A stretch of 64,000 nucleotides of DNA, taken from positions 267,242 through 331,241 of the forward strand of contig NZ_JAODLR010000004.1 of the NCBI RefSeq assembly GCF_025960875.1. The letters run 5' to 3'. Source of the stretch: Crystallibacter permensis. GTDB taxonomy: Bacteria; Actinomycetota; Actinomycetes; Actinomycetales; Micrococcaceae. The position numbers and the translations under genes were made by a program. The notes under the pieces are model-generated. The model worked only from the letters and a program-made list of their open reading frames with translations. It was not told where the DNA came from and did not search any database. Below, one piece after another: positions 34,251 to 43,514 of the stretch (position 1 is its first letter; each line of letters begins with the position of its first letter).

Positions 34251-34330
34251 TCCATTACCCTAGCCACATATACGCGGTGCGGCATCCCCCGCAACGTCCG
34301 TGGCGGGCAACCGCGTGGAAATCGTTATGC

Positions 34331-35533
34331 TCAGTCAAACCAAGGGTCCAGCCCGTGATACGGGAACACTTCCTTGCGGGTTGCCATGACCGTGCGGTCA
34401 ACCGCGTCGTTGGGGTCGTAGCCGACTTCCCAGGAGCGCCACCAGAGCTGGGCATCGTCGTTCATCAGCAATGGAGCGGTCTGGCCGTAGCGTTCCAGCA
34501 CGTAGTCCCGCCAACGTTGCGGTACTTCCGCCCGCAACGGAACGGGCTGGCCGGAAACAATTGCCACCAGATGGCTCCACGAACGCGGCACCACATTGAA
34601 AATGTCGTAGCCCCCGCCGCCGGTGGCAATCCAGCGGTCATCAGACACCTCACGCGCCAGCTCCGCAATGTCCAGCATCATCTGCCGTTGGGCGTCGACG
34701 CTGAGGCGGACGCTGCTGAGGATGTCCCGGGCATGGTTGTCGCAGCCGTGCTGGCTCACGATGACCTCCGGCTTGAAGGCATGTGCCAGTTGCGGGACCA
34801 CCGCATGGAAGGCCCGCATCCAGGCCGCGTCCCCGGTGCGCGGAGGGACCGCCACGTTCACGGCGCTGCCCAGCGCGTCCGGACCACCGATCTCATTGGC
34901 AAAGCCCGTACCGGGGAACAGCGACATGCCCGTCTCATGGATGGAGACGGTGAGCACCCGCGGATTGTTCCAGAAGATATTCTGGGTGCCGTCGCCGTGG
35001 TGCGCATCGACGTCGATATACAGGACGCGCTGGACCCCGCCGTCGAGCAGGCGCTGAATGCCCAGCGCGCAATCGTTGTAGATGCAGAAGCCGCTGGCCT
35101 TGTCGCGCGCGGCATGGTGCATTCCGCCACCGAAATTGACCGCGTGCACGGCTTCCGAGCTCAGCAGGGCTTCCGCCGCTTGCAATGTCCCACCCGCCAG
35201 GCGGGCACTTGCCTCGTGCATCCCGGCAAAAGCCGGGTCATCCTCGGTGCCCAGCCCCCGGGACTCATCCGGCTCGTCCGGATTGGCGCTGACTGCATGT
35301 ACGGCGGCAACATACTCCGCGTCGTGCACGGTCTCCAACTGTTCATCCGTCGCGACCTCGGGTGCAACGACCGAGACATTGTTCCGCTCGAAGAGGCCGA
35401 AGTCCCCCGACAGCCGTGCAGTCAGGTCCAACCTGATCGGCGACATCGGATGTTGCGGCCCAAAGTTGTAAGCAAGCATCGACTCATCCCACATGACGTG
35501 AGTTGGAACACTGGCCGCTGGGTTCGCTTGCAT
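34331..35533 (-). CDS. acuC: Acetoin utilization protein AcuC (histone deacetylase family)
   Basis: 400-residue zinc-dependent deacetylase of the class I HDAC fold. In Bacillus AcuC removes the acetyl group from acetyl-CoA synthetase and so reactivates it. FGGGMHHAARDKASGFCIYNDCALG contains the paired active-site histidines, VLYIDVDAHHGDGTQNIFW supplies Asp and His zinc ligands, VSQHGCDNH is a variant of the usual Asp region and IATGGGGYD follows. TAGCCT ends 7 bases before the ATG, a leaderless pattern. An acs gene is present 26 kb away in this window, a plausible target. Confidence 0.9.
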   Translation of the reverse strand: MQANPAASVPTHVMWDESMLAYNFGPQHPMSPIRLDLTARLSGDFGLFERNNVSVVAPEVATDEQLETVHDAEYVAAVHAVSANPDEPDESRGLGTEDDPAFAGMHEASARLAGGTLQAAEALLSSEAVHAVNFGGGMHHAARDKASGFCIYNDCALGIQRLLDGGVQRVLYIDVDAHHGDGTQNIFWNNPRVLTVSIHETGMSLFPGTGFANEIGGPDALGSAVNVAVPPRTGDAAWMRAFHAVVPQLAHAFKPEVIVSQHGCDNHARDILSSVRLSVDAQRQMMLDIAELAREVSDDRWIATGGGGYDIFNVVPRSWSHLVAIVSGQPVPLRAEVPQRWRDYVLERYGQTAPLLMNDDAQLWWRSWEVGYDPNDAVDRTVMATRKEVFPYHGLDPWFD

Positions 35534-35669
35534 CAGGGACAGGCTACGCGAAACGGTGGCCGGGGTGCATGATTAGCGTCCCCGATGACGACAGATAGAT
35601 GATTTACTACTGCAAGGACCAAGTCCCCAAACCCGCCGAAAACCACTCAGCCCGTCAGAAGCGAACCGT

Positions 35670-37082
35670 ATGACAATTAACCAGCCGTACAGCCGGCCGG
35701 ATCGGAAGCAAGGGAAGCTCTCCTTCCTGCTGAGCATCCGCGATTTTGTCGACAACGTCGCCAACAGTTCTCCGGCGCGGCTGGCCCTTATTGTCTACGC
35801 CGGCGTTGTACTGGTCTTTACGGGCCTGTTGTCACTGCCCAGCGCCGCTGCGGACGGAAACATCACGCCGCTGCACGACGCCTTCTTCACCGCCGTTTCG
35901 GCCGTGTGCGTGACCGGACTGACGGTAGTCTCCACGGCCGCCCACTGGACCTTCTTCGGTCAGGCGATTATTTTGCTCGGTATCTTCATTGGCGGGTTGG
36001 GCACCCTGACGCTGGCGTCCATGCTGGCACTGATGGTGAGCAAACGGCTGGGCGTCCGGGGCAAGCTGATCGCCCAGCAGGCCATGAACAACGCCGGCCG
36101 GCTCGGCGAAGTCGGCACATTGCTGCGGATCGTCATCACCACCTCCGTGCTCATCGAACTCGCGCTGGCCCTGATGCTCATCCCCCGGTTCATCATCCTG
36201 GGTGAGTCGTTCGGCGAGGCCGTCTGGCACGGCGTCTTCTACTCCATCTCGGCGTTCAACAACGCCGGCTTCACGCCGCACTCGGATGGCCTGGTCCCCT
36301 ATGAGACGGATGAATGGATCCTGCTGCCGCTGATGGCCGGAGGTTTCCTCGGCAGCCTCGGCTTCCCCGTTGTCATGGTCCTGCTGGAACGCGGCTGGCG
36401 GTTCAGCAGGTGGAACTTGCACACCAAGCTCACTATCCAGGTCTCGCTGGTCCTGCTGGTCATTGGTGCCGTGGGCTGGGGAGCTTTGGAATGGAACAGT
36501 CCCGACACGCTCGCCGGCATGACGGTTTGGGACAAAGTCCTGCACTCGGTCTTCGCGTCGGTCATGACCCGTTCCCTGGGGTTCAACCTGGTGGATATGA
36601 ACAATATCGAACCCAGCACGATGTTGCTGTCCGATGCGCTGATGTTTGCCGGCGGCGGCTCGGCCTCGACCGCCGGCGGCATCAAGGTGACCACCATCGC
36701 CATCGTCTTCCTCGCCATTGCCGCCGAGGCGCGCGGCAACAGGGACGTCAACGCCTACGGCCGGACAGTTCCCGAAGGTGCCATGCGCGTGGCGATCTCC
36801 GTCATCGTTATGGGGGCGACGTTCGTGGCCGTGGCATCAGGCATGCTGCTGTCAATGACCGATGAGGATCTGGACCGCGTCCTGTTCGAAGTGATCTCGG
36901 CTTTCGCTACCTGCGGGCTGAGCACCAACCTCAGCGCCGAACTGCCCCCCGAGGGGAAGTACATCCTCTCGGCCCTGATGTTCGCCGGCAGGGTAGGTAC
37001 TATCACCCTGGCCTCCGCGCTAGCCTTGCGTGAAAGCCGACAATTGTTCCATTACCCGGAAGAGAGGCCGATCATTGGCTGA
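35670..37082 (+). CDS. ktrB: Potassium uptake protein, TrkH/KtrB family
   Basis: 470-residue K+ channel-like transporter subunit. Four membrane-pore-membrane repeats are visible; filter-like sequences are TAVSAVCVTGLTVV, SAFNNAGFTPHSDG, SVMTRSLGFNLVDM with AGGGSASTAGGIKVTT, and SAFATCGLSTNLSAELP. The length fits KtrB rather than the longer TrkH. Its stop overlaps the TTG start of the regulatory subunit gene by 8 bases, so the pair is translationally coupled. Probably uses Na+ or the membrane potential to import K+. Confidence 0.93.
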   Translation: MTINQPYSRPDRKQGKLSFLLSIRDFVDNVANSSPARLALIVYAGVVLVFTGLLSLPSAAADGNITPLHDAFFTAVSAVCVTGLTVVSTAAHWTFFGQAIILLGIFIGGLGTLTLASMLALMVSKRLGVRGKLIAQQAMNNAGRLGEVGTLLRIVITTSVLIELALALMLIPRFIILGESFGEAVWHGVFYSISAFNNAGFTPHSDGLVPYETDEWILLPLMAGGFLGSLGFPVVMVLLERGWRFSRWNLHTKLTIQVSLVLLVIGAVGWGALEWNSPDTLAGMTVWDKVLHSVFASVMTRSLGFNLVDMNNIEPSTMLLSDALMFAGGGSASTAGGIKVTTIAIVFLAIAAEARGNRDVNAYGRTVPEGAMRVAISVIVMGATFVAVASGMLLSMTDEDLDRVLFEVISAFATCGLSTNLSAELPPEGKYILSALMFAGRVGTITLASALALRESRQLFHYPEERPIIG

Positions 37083-37758
37083 CAAGTCGAACAGCAACCG
37101 TCCGGCGCATAACGCTCCGGTGCTGGTGGTGGGCCTGGGCCGCTTCGGCGCGGCCACGGCCGAGCAGTTGGTGAAGCAGGGCCGGGAAGTCCTGGCCATC
37201 GAGCGCGACCCTGCCCTGGTCCAGAAATGGTCCGGCCAGCTGACCCATATCGTCGAAGCCGACGCCACCAACATCGACGCGTTGCGCCAGCTCGGCGCAC
37301 AGGACTTTACGTCCGCCGTCGTCGGTGTGGGTACCTCGATCGAGTCTTCCGTGTTGATCACGGTCAACCTGGTGGATCTGGGCATCGAGCACCTGTGGGT
37401 CAAGGCCATTACGGCCTCGCACGGCAAGATACTCACCCGCATCGGTGCCAACCACGTGATCTACCCGGAAGCCGACGCCGGCCGCCGCGCTGCGCACCTG
37501 GTGGGCGGCCGGATGCTGGACTTCATCGAGTTCGACGACGGTTTCGCGATCGTGAAGATGTACCCGCCGAAGGAGACCCAGGGGTTCACCCTCGGCGAGT
37601 CGGGGGTCCGCTCCAAGTACGGCATCACCGTGGTCGGCGTGAAGTCGCCCGGCGAGGATTTCACCTACGCACGGCCCGAGACCAAGGTGTCCAGCCGCGA
37701 CATGCTGATCGTGTCGGGCCATGTGGACCTCCTGGAGCGGTTCGCGGCGCGGCCGTAG
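37075..37758 (+). CDS. ktrA: Potassium uptake regulatory subunit, KtrA/TrkA (RCK) family
   Basis: 227-residue cytosolic gating subunit. RCK_N Rossmann motif VLVVGLGRFGAATAEQLVKQGREVLAIERD begins near residue 16 and binds nucleotide; ANHVIYPEADAGRRAAHLV lies near 124, followed by the RCK_C (TrkA_C) domain with GFTLGESGVRSKYGITVVGVKSPGEDF. A TTG start at 37075 is chosen: AGAGAGG lies 8 bases upstream and the codons overlap the end of ktrB. RCK_C domains of this type can bind cyclic di-AMP. Confidence 0.92.
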   Translation: MADKSNSNRPAHNAPVLVVGLGRFGAATAEQLVKQGREVLAIERDPALVQKWSGQLTHIVEADATNIDALRQLGAQDFTSAVVGVGTSIESSVLITVNLVDLGIEHLWVKAITASHGKILTRIGANHVIYPEADAGRRAAHLVGGRMLDFIEFDDGFAIVKMYPPKETQGFTLGESGVRSKYGITVVGVKSPGEDFTYARPETKVSSRDMLIVSGHVDLLERFAARP

Positions 37759-37761
37759 CGC

Positions 37762-38616
37762 TCAGGCGAGTTCGCGGGAGATCTCCGCAGCACGCTCGGC
37801 GGCCGCACGCGCACCAGCGGCGATGATATCCGGCAGCCCAGCCTCGTCGAAGGCGGCAATAGCGCGCTCGGTGGTTCCGTTGGGGCTGGTGACCGCTTTG
37901 CGCAGCGCCGCGGGGTCTGCGCCGTCCTGGGCCAGCATGGCGCCGGCGCCGGCAACCGTATCGCGGGCTAGCACCATGGCCAGCTCCGGATCGAGGCCGA
38001 GCTTCACGCCGGCTTGCGCCATCGCTTCGGCAAGGTAGAAGGCATAGGCCGGGCCCGAACCGCTGATAGCTGAGACTGCGTCGAGGTTCTCTTCCGGAAC
38101 GATGACTGTGGTGCCTGCGCCGGAGAACACCGCGGCTGCCGCCGCCAGTTGTTCCTCGGTAACATTGCTGCCGGCCGAGAGCCCGACGGCGCCGCGGCCC
38201 ACCTTGAGCGGTGTGTTGGGCATCGTACGCACGAGTGGCTGGCCCTCGGGCAGCGCAGCCTCCATGGTGGCGATCGTGACTGCGGCCGCAACGCTGAGGA
38301 CCAACGTATGCGGCGACAGCGCGGACGCAATGCTGCGGCACAAGTCCACAATGCCGACCGGCTTAACCCCCAGCACCACCAGCGCGGCGCCCTCCACCGC
38401 CTTGATGTTGGCGTGCGCGTCCTCGTTTTCGGCCAGCACGGTCAAACCCTCGTAGCGGCTGCGCAGTTCCTCCGCCCGCTCGCTCCGGCGGACCGTGGCC
38501 GTCACGTTCGCTGCAGCAGTGCCGGTGGCCAACAGGCCCGCGAGCACCGCTTCGTTCATGGAACCGCATCCCAGAAAGACGATCCGGCCGGTGGTGTCAG
38601 TAATCTGCGCTGTCAT
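37762..38616 (-). CDS. proC: Pyrroline-5-carboxylate reductase
   Basis: 284-residue final enzyme of proline synthesis: reduces 1-pyrroline-5-carboxylate with NAD(P)H. The Rossmann start IVFLGCGSMNEAVLAGLL, VLGVKPVGIVDLCRSIA, RTMPNTPLKVGRGAVGLSAG and the signature region ISGSGPAYAFYLAEAMAQAGVKLGL followed by TSPNGTTERAIAAFDEAGL are all canonical. It converges with ktrA, 3 bases between stops. The 237-base upstream space contains a small plus-strand open frame and a hairpin. Confidence 0.95.
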   Translation of the reverse strand: MTAQITDTTGRIVFLGCGSMNEAVLAGLLATGTAAANVTATVRRSERAEELRSRYEGLTVLAENEDAHANIKAVEGAALVVLGVKPVGIVDLCRSIASALSPHTLVLSVAAAVTIATMEAALPEGQPLVRTMPNTPLKVGRGAVGLSAGSNVTEEQLAAAAAVFSGAGTTVIVPEENLDAVSAISGSGPAYAFYLAEAMAQAGVKLGLDPELAMVLARDTVAGAGAMLAQDGADPAALRKAVTSPNGTTERAIAAFDEAGLPDIIAAGARAAAERAAEISRELA

Positions 38617-38743
38617 GTTGCCATTGAATCACGCACCCATTGGCCCGGCATGTTCTGTGTCGGCCCTGATTCACAGTCTTTTCCCAGCCTCTTAAAGGCG
38701 AGGTCCCAACAAGGAAACCTACCGTAATGAGTACCTCATAAAG

Positions 38744-38842
38744 GTGCGAGTGATTATGGATCGGGTCTCCTGGTCCGGTGCCGGCAACACCGCGGATGTC
38801 TCCCCCAACCGTCCGCAGGTCGTGCCGGCACCTTCTCTTTAA
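38744..38842 (+). CDS. Possible 32-residue peptide gene between proC and ppx
   Basis: GTG at 38744 opens a 32-codon frame with a plausible peptide (IMDRVSWSGAGNTADV, then SPNRPQVVPAPSL) in the only large gap of this segment, antiparallel to both neighbours. The DNA also forms a perfect 10-base stem (38777-38786 with 38823-38832) enclosing a GCGGA/TCCGC stem, so the signal could instead be a structured RNA or a terminator for ppx on the other strand. No family recognised; weak support. Confidence 0.25.
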   Translation: MRVIMDRVSWSGAGNTADVSPNRPQVVPAPSL

Positions 38843-38853
38843 CCAGATGCTGG

Positions 38854-39879
38854 CTAAGGTATCGCGCTGCCCAGCCTTTCGACCGTCGGAGCTGGTTCCA
38901 GCGCCTTCTGGACGAGGGCGGTCCCCACCGGGCGGACAGGTGCATCGCTGTCGTACAGCAGATGGTCGAAACGTTTGAGGATGAGTCCTTCGCGCAGGGC
39001 CCAAGGGCAGATCAACATCGAGCTGACGTTGAACATTTCCATGGCCGCCGCCGCAACCAGGGCCCCGGCCAGCAGCTGCGGTGCCCGCACCAGCGACACA
39101 CCGGGCAGGTTGGCCCGGTCGCTGGCCGGCATGGCGGACAGCCGCTGGGTCCACAGGGAGAGATCCTCGCGGCGCAACTCGCGGCGGATATATGGACCGG
39201 CAGCGGACGGAGCCGCTCCCGTGATGCGGGCCAAGGACCTGAACGTCTTGGAAGTGCCGGCGACGAGATCCGGCAACCCCGCGCCGTCGAACTCTTTAAC
39301 GGCCGGCGCAAGAGTTTCCCTGATGTAGTGCCTGAGGTCCTTAACGCTGCCGGCGCTGGGCGGATCCGAAGGCAGCCAGTCGCGGGTCAACCGTCCGGCA
39401 CCCAGCGGAACCGATGCTGCAACCTCCGGTTGTTCATCCTGCCCGATGGCCATTTCGAATGAGCCGCCGCCGATGTCCATGTCCAGAATGGTGCCGGCGC
39501 CCCAGCCGTACCAACGCCTGACCGCTACCAGCGTCATCGCCGCTTCCTGCGGACCGGTCAGTTCCTGCAGAGCCACGTTGGTTTCGGCCTGCACGCGGGC
39601 CAGCACGGCGTCGCCGTTGGCTGCCTCGCGGATGGCTGAGGTGCAGAACGCCAACATGTCCTCGGCGCTGTGCTGGCCGGCGAAAGCCCACGCTTCCCGG
39701 ATAAACCCGATCAGCTCCTGCTGGCCGGCTTCACTGATGTTTCCGGCGCCGTCCAGATAAGCCACCAGCGACAGCGGGCGCTTGTGCGAGGCGAACGGAA
39801 CGGGCCGGGCACCCGGATGGGCATCCACCAATAACAGGTGGACGGTGTTCGAACCGATGTCGAGAACGCCTAGACGCAT
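38854..39879 (-). CDS. ppx: Ppx/GppA phosphatase (exopolyphosphatase)
   Basis: 341-residue ASKHA-fold phosphatase that hydrolyses polyphosphate ends or pppGpp. LGVLDIGSNTVHLLLVDAHPG is the phosphate 1 loop; AFCTSAIREAANGDAVLARVQAETNVALQELTGPQEAAMTLVAVRRW and ILDMDIGGGSFEMAIG are typical Ppx/GppA motifs; GTSKTFRSLARI follows. It is the short actinobacterial form (like Rv0496/Rv1026), lacking the C-terminal HD domain. CATAAT ends 6 bases before the ATG, a leaderless pattern. A ppx-proC neighbourhood is conserved in actinobacteria. Confidence 0.92.
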   Translation of the reverse strand: MRLGVLDIGSNTVHLLLVDAHPGARPVPFASHKRPLSLVAYLDGAGNISEAGQQELIGFIREAWAFAGQHSAEDMLAFCTSAIREAANGDAVLARVQAETNVALQELTGPQEAAMTLVAVRRWYGWGAGTILDMDIGGGSFEMAIGQDEQPEVAASVPLGAGRLTRDWLPSDPPSAGSVKDLRHYIRETLAPAVKEFDGAGLPDLVAGTSKTFRSLARITGAAPSAAGPYIRRELRREDLSLWTQRLSAMPASDRANLPGVSLVRAPQLLAGALVAAAAMEMFNVSSMLICPWALREGLILKRFDHLLYDSDAPVRPVGTALVQKALEPAPTVERLGSAIP

Positions 39880-39918
39880 GCTCTTATTATGTCGGCTGAC
39901 AGCATGGCTGGTTGTCCC

Positions 39919-42645
39919 TTACTTCTTGGCCGTGGCCTTGCGCCGGGTGGCTGGCTTTTTGGCCGGGCCCTTGGCTCGCTTTTCGGCCAGCAGTTCAATG
40001 GCCTGTTCGCGGGTCAGTTCCTCGATGCTCATCGAACGGGGCACCGTAATATTGGTCGCGCCGTCGGTAATGTACGGGCCGAAGCGGCCGTCCTTGACCA
40101 CGATGTTCTTCTCCGAGACGGGATCCGTGCCGAACTCGGCCAGCGGCGGCGCCGCGGTCCGGCCACCGCGCTGCTTCGGCTGGGAGTAGATCTCCAGCGC
40201 CTGCTCCAGCGTGATGGTGAAGATCTCTTCTTCGGAACCGATAGAGCGGGAGTCGGTGCCCTTCTTCAAGTACGGGCCGAAGCGGCCGTTCTGCACGGTG
40301 ATTTCGTTGCCCTCGGCATCTGCGCCCAGCACCCTGGGCAGGCTCATCAGCTTCAGTGCGTCTTCCAGTGTGACCGTCTCAACGGTCATGGACTTAAAGA
40401 GGGAACCGGTACGCGGCTTGACCTTGACCGGTTTCTTCGGCGGCTTGGGCTTGCCGTTCTTGTAGTACTCCACGGGCTGGTTCGCCAGCTCCTCGGCCGT
40501 GAGCTCGGGAATGATCTCGGTGACGTACGCACCGTAGCGGCCCTCCCTGGCCACGATGGTGCGGCCCGTCTCCGGGTCCTGCCCCAGTTCGCGTTCGCCG
40601 GGGCCCTGGTTCTCCATCAGTTCCACGGCCTTTTCCGCGGTCAGTTCGTCCGGCGCCAGATCATCCGGAACATTCGCGCGCTGTGGGTCGGCCAGTTCGC
40701 CGGTTTCCGGATCGAGCACCGCGGCCCGTTCCAGGTAGGGCCCGAACTTGCCCACGCGCAGGGTGATGCCCTCGGCGATCTGGATCGAGTTGATCTCCCG
40801 CGGGTCGATTTCGCCCAGGTCGTTGACGATGGTGTTCAGGCCCGTTTCCTTGCGGTCCCCGTAGTAGAACCCGTCGAGCCAGTCCACCCGCTTCGCCTCG
40901 CCTCGGGCAATGCGGTCCAGGTCTTCTTCGAGCGCTGCCGTGAAGTCATAGTCCACGTAGTCGCGGAAGTGCTCTTCGAGCAAGCGGACCACGGAGAACG
41001 CGATCCAGCTCGGCACCAGGGCCGAGCCGCGGGTGCTGACATAGCCGCGGTCCATGATGGTGGAAATGGTCGCCGCGTAGGTGGACGGCCGGCCGATGCC
41101 GCGCTCTTCCAAGGTCTTGATCAGCGAGGCTTCGGTGTAGCGCGGCGGAGCGGATGTTTCGTGTCCGACGGCGGCAACGTCCTGGGCCTTCAGCGCATCC
41201 TTTTCGGCGAGCCGGGGCAGGCGGCCGGTGGCGGCGTCGTCGTCCTCATCGCGCGCGGCGTCCTTGCCTTCCTCATAGGCGGCCATGAAGCCGGGGAAGG
41301 TGATGACCGTGCCGGAAGCCGAGAACACTGCGTCCCGGCCGTCCGGAGCGACCGCGCCCAGACGAACGGTGGAGGTCGAGCCCTTGGCATCGGCCATCTG
41401 GGAGGCGACCGTGCGCTTCCAGATCAGTTCGTAGAGTTTGTATTCGTCGCTGCTGAGCTGGCTGCGGACCTGGCCCGGCGTGCGGAAGGAGTCACCGGCG
41501 GGACGGATTGCCTCGTGGGCTTCCTGGGCGTTCTTGTCCTTGCCCTTGTAGACGCGGCGGGCGTCCGGCACGTACTCCGGGCCGTAAAGTTCCGAGGCCT
41601 GGCGGCGGGCGGCGTTGACAGCCTGGTCGCTCAGCGCCGGCGAGTCGGTACGCATATAGGTGATGTAGCCGTTTTCGTACAGCCGCTGGGCCACCTGCAT
41701 GGTGACCCGGGCGGAGAAGCGCAGCTTGCGGGCGGACTCCTGCTGCAGCGTCGAGGTAGTGAACGGCGCGGCCGGACGGCGGGTATACGGCTTGTTCTCC
41801 ACCGAACGGACGGCGAACTCAGCCGTGCGCAAGCCATCGGCGAGGGACGAAGCAGCCGCCTCATCGAGGTGCACAGCGGACTTGGCGGTGAGCATACCGG
41901 TGTCGTTGAAGTCTTTGCCGGTGGCCACACGGGAGCCGTCAAGCGAAACGAGCTTGGCCTTGAATGCGCCGCCCTTGGCTGCATCCTCGGGCTCGACCGT
42001 GGCCAACAGATCCCAGTAGGACGCGGAGCGGAAGGCCATGCGCTCACGTTCGCGCTCGACCACCAGGCGGGTGGCGACGGACTGCACGCGGCCGGCCGAG
42101 AGTCCGGCCTTGACCTTGCGCCACAGCACCGGGGACAGCTCATAGCCGAAGAGCCGGTCGACAATGCGGCGCGTTTCCTGGGCGTCCACCAGGTCCGTGT
42201 CCACATCGCGCATTTCCAGCAGGGCGCGCTGGATGGCTTCGCGGGTAATTTCGGGGAAGGTCAGCCGGTGTACCGGGACCTTGGGCTTGAGCACCTCAAG
42301 CAGGTGCCACGCGATGGCCTCGCCCTCGCGGTCACCGTCAGTTGCGAGATAGAGCTCGTCGGCGTCTTTGAGCAGGCTCTTGAGCTCGGCGACTTTCTTC
42401 TTCTTGTCCGCAGAGACCACGTAGTAAGGCTCGAAGTTTTTCTCGACATCGACGGCGAATTTGCCCACCGACGTTTTCTTCAGCTCGGCCGGCAGGTCGG
42501 ACGGCTGCGGCAGGTCCCGGATATGGCCCATCGAGGCCGTGACCTCAAAACCCTCGCCGAGATACCCGGCAATAGTCTTGCCCTTGGCAGGAGACTCGAC
42601 AATGACGAGTTTCATACCGGTTTTTTCGCGGGCCTTGGGTGGCAC
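39919..42645 (-). CDS. topA: DNA topoisomerase I (type IA)
   Basis: 908-residue enzyme that relaxes negative supercoils. The Toprim domain has VIVESPAKGKTIAGYL near residue 14 and the acidic TDGDREGE at 102-109. The nucleophile is Tyr330 in GYITYMRTDSPALS, and RPSTYAATISTIMDRGYV is the family motif beyond it. The C-terminus has no zinc fingers but four GRYG/GRFGPY-type repeats and a Lys/Ala-rich tail (KKPATRRKATAKK), the actinobacterial form. GTG at 42645 is preceded by TAGGAGA. The opposite strand is open for over 1,100 codons here, a composition effect. Confidence 0.97.
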   Translation of the reverse strand: MPPKAREKTGMKLVIVESPAKGKTIAGYLGEGFEVTASMGHIRDLPQPSDLPAELKKTSVGKFAVDVEKNFEPYYVVSADKKKKVAELKSLLKDADELYLATDGDREGEAIAWHLLEVLKPKVPVHRLTFPEITREAIQRALLEMRDVDTDLVDAQETRRIVDRLFGYELSPVLWRKVKAGLSAGRVQSVATRLVVERERERMAFRSASYWDLLATVEPEDAAKGGAFKAKLVSLDGSRVATGKDFNDTGMLTAKSAVHLDEAAASSLADGLRTAEFAVRSVENKPYTRRPAAPFTTSTLQQESARKLRFSARVTMQVAQRLYENGYITYMRTDSPALSDQAVNAARRQASELYGPEYVPDARRVYKGKDKNAQEAHEAIRPAGDSFRTPGQVRSQLSSDEYKLYELIWKRTVASQMADAKGSTSTVRLGAVAPDGRDAVFSASGTVITFPGFMAAYEEGKDAARDEDDDAATGRLPRLAEKDALKAQDVAAVGHETSAPPRYTEASLIKTLEERGIGRPSTYAATISTIMDRGYVSTRGSALVPSWIAFSVVRLLEEHFRDYVDYDFTAALEEDLDRIARGEAKRVDWLDGFYYGDRKETGLNTIVNDLGEIDPREINSIQIAEGITLRVGKFGPYLERAAVLDPETGELADPQRANVPDDLAPDELTAEKAVELMENQGPGERELGQDPETGRTIVAREGRYGAYVTEIIPELTAEELANQPVEYYKNGKPKPPKKPVKVKPRTGSLFKSMTVETVTLEDALKLMSLPRVLGADAEGNEITVQNGRFGPYLKKGTDSRSIGSEEEIFTITLEQALEIYSQPKQRGGRTAAPPLAEFGTDPVSEKNIVVKDGRFGPYITDGATNITVPRSMSIEELTREQAIELLAEKRAKGPAKKPATRRKATAKK

Positions 42646-42786
42646 GATTCTCCTACGTCAATTGCTGTGTCGGTGCGGCAGATGCATCCTGTCCCTCAAG
42701 TATCCGGGACAGCTGCCAGCTCTAGGTTAGCCCCAAGAATGGCACAACGAAGAAAACCGGGTGGAGGCACCGGGCCAGCGGGAGGT

Positions 42787-43440
42787 CTACGCGTCGTCGA
42801 TATCCCCTGGCAGGAAAGAGAATACGTAGTACAGCTTTTGGGCGTCTTCGCCCCGGTTTTCCGGATTTGTCGTGGGGCTGAACTCGAGCAGGATCTCGCC
42901 GATCCGTCGGCCCAGATCCGCACGCTGCTCTTCGGTCAGATAGAACCGCCCGGTGCTCAGCGCGGCAAGGTGGCCCTCCTGGCGCCAGGTGTCCGGGTTC
43001 GGTGCCTGCCTGTCCCGCTTGACGTACTTGGAGAGGCGCTGGCGCAGGTCATTGAGCTCAACATCGACGACGCCGAGAGTTGCCGCCCGGCTGTCCGCCA
43101 CCGAGGTTACGTCAAGGCGACCCGCGGCTGCCTGCCAGTGCCGTTCGCGGCCGTCGCCCTGGTTGGCGCTGCGCTTGACGAAGCCCCACTTTTCCAAGGC
43201 CCGCAAATGGTAGCTCATGGCACTCGGCGTGAGTCCGTGCCGCTGCGCCAGCTCCGTAGCAGTGGCCGGCTGCTGCGTATCGAAGAGTTCCTCGATCACT
43301 TTCAGGCGCACCGCATGGGCGAGCGCCCGGATGGCCCTCGCATCTGAAATGTTGACCCGGTCCCCCGAGCCCGCCGGCGCCCCGGCTCCGGAAATTTCGC
43401 CGGGCGCTGGGTCGGTAAATGGCGCTGCACCTTTGGTCAT
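42787..43440 (-). CDS. Winged-helix (ArsR-like) transcriptional regulator
   Basis: 217 residues. After a 35-residue Pro/Gly/Ala-rich start comes a wHTH: AIRALAHAVRLKVIEELFDTQQPATATELAQRHGLTPSAMSYHLRALEKWGFVKRSANQGDGRERHWQ. The C-terminal half is helical (VVDVELNDLRQRLSKYVKRDRQ; LTEEQRADLGRRIGEILLEFSP), like the ArsR/HTH_20 group with dimerisation helices. It lies upstream of topA in the same direction, 141 bases away. Target unknown. Confidence 0.85.
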   Translation of the reverse strand: MTKGAAPFTDPAPGEISGAGAPAGSGDRVNISDARAIRALAHAVRLKVIEELFDTQQPATATELAQRHGLTPSAMSYHLRALEKWGFVKRSANQGDGRERHWQAAAGRLDVTSVADSRAATLGVVDVELNDLRQRLSKYVKRDRQAPNPDTWRQEGHLAALSTGRFYLTEEQRADLGRRIGEILLEFSPTTNPENRGEDAQKLYYVFSFLPGDIDDA

Positions 43441-43514
43441 GGAAGGTAAGTCTAATGCCCTTCAGAGCGCCGCCGTGAGCCGGTTCACTTGCGAAACGGC
43501 AACGATTAAGGCAC

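Noticed and set aside
35534..35669. Cyclic di-AMP (ydaO-type) riboswitch ahead of ktrB
   Set aside because: Such riboswitches occur before K+ transporter genes, but the 136-base gap is short and lacks the conserved ydaO core.
38733..38775. Cobalamin riboswitch B12-box resemblance on the minus strand upstream of proC
   Set aside because: CCAGGAGACC resembles part of the B12 box, but the rest of the cobalamin aptamer is missing.
39889..43347. A plus-strand open frame of 1,152 codons opposite topA and the winged-helix gene
   Set aside because: It is the reverse of a highly conserved topoisomerase gene; high-GC third positions keep antisense frames open. Its protein has no recognisable domain and is His/Gly/Arg-rich in the typical shadow pattern.
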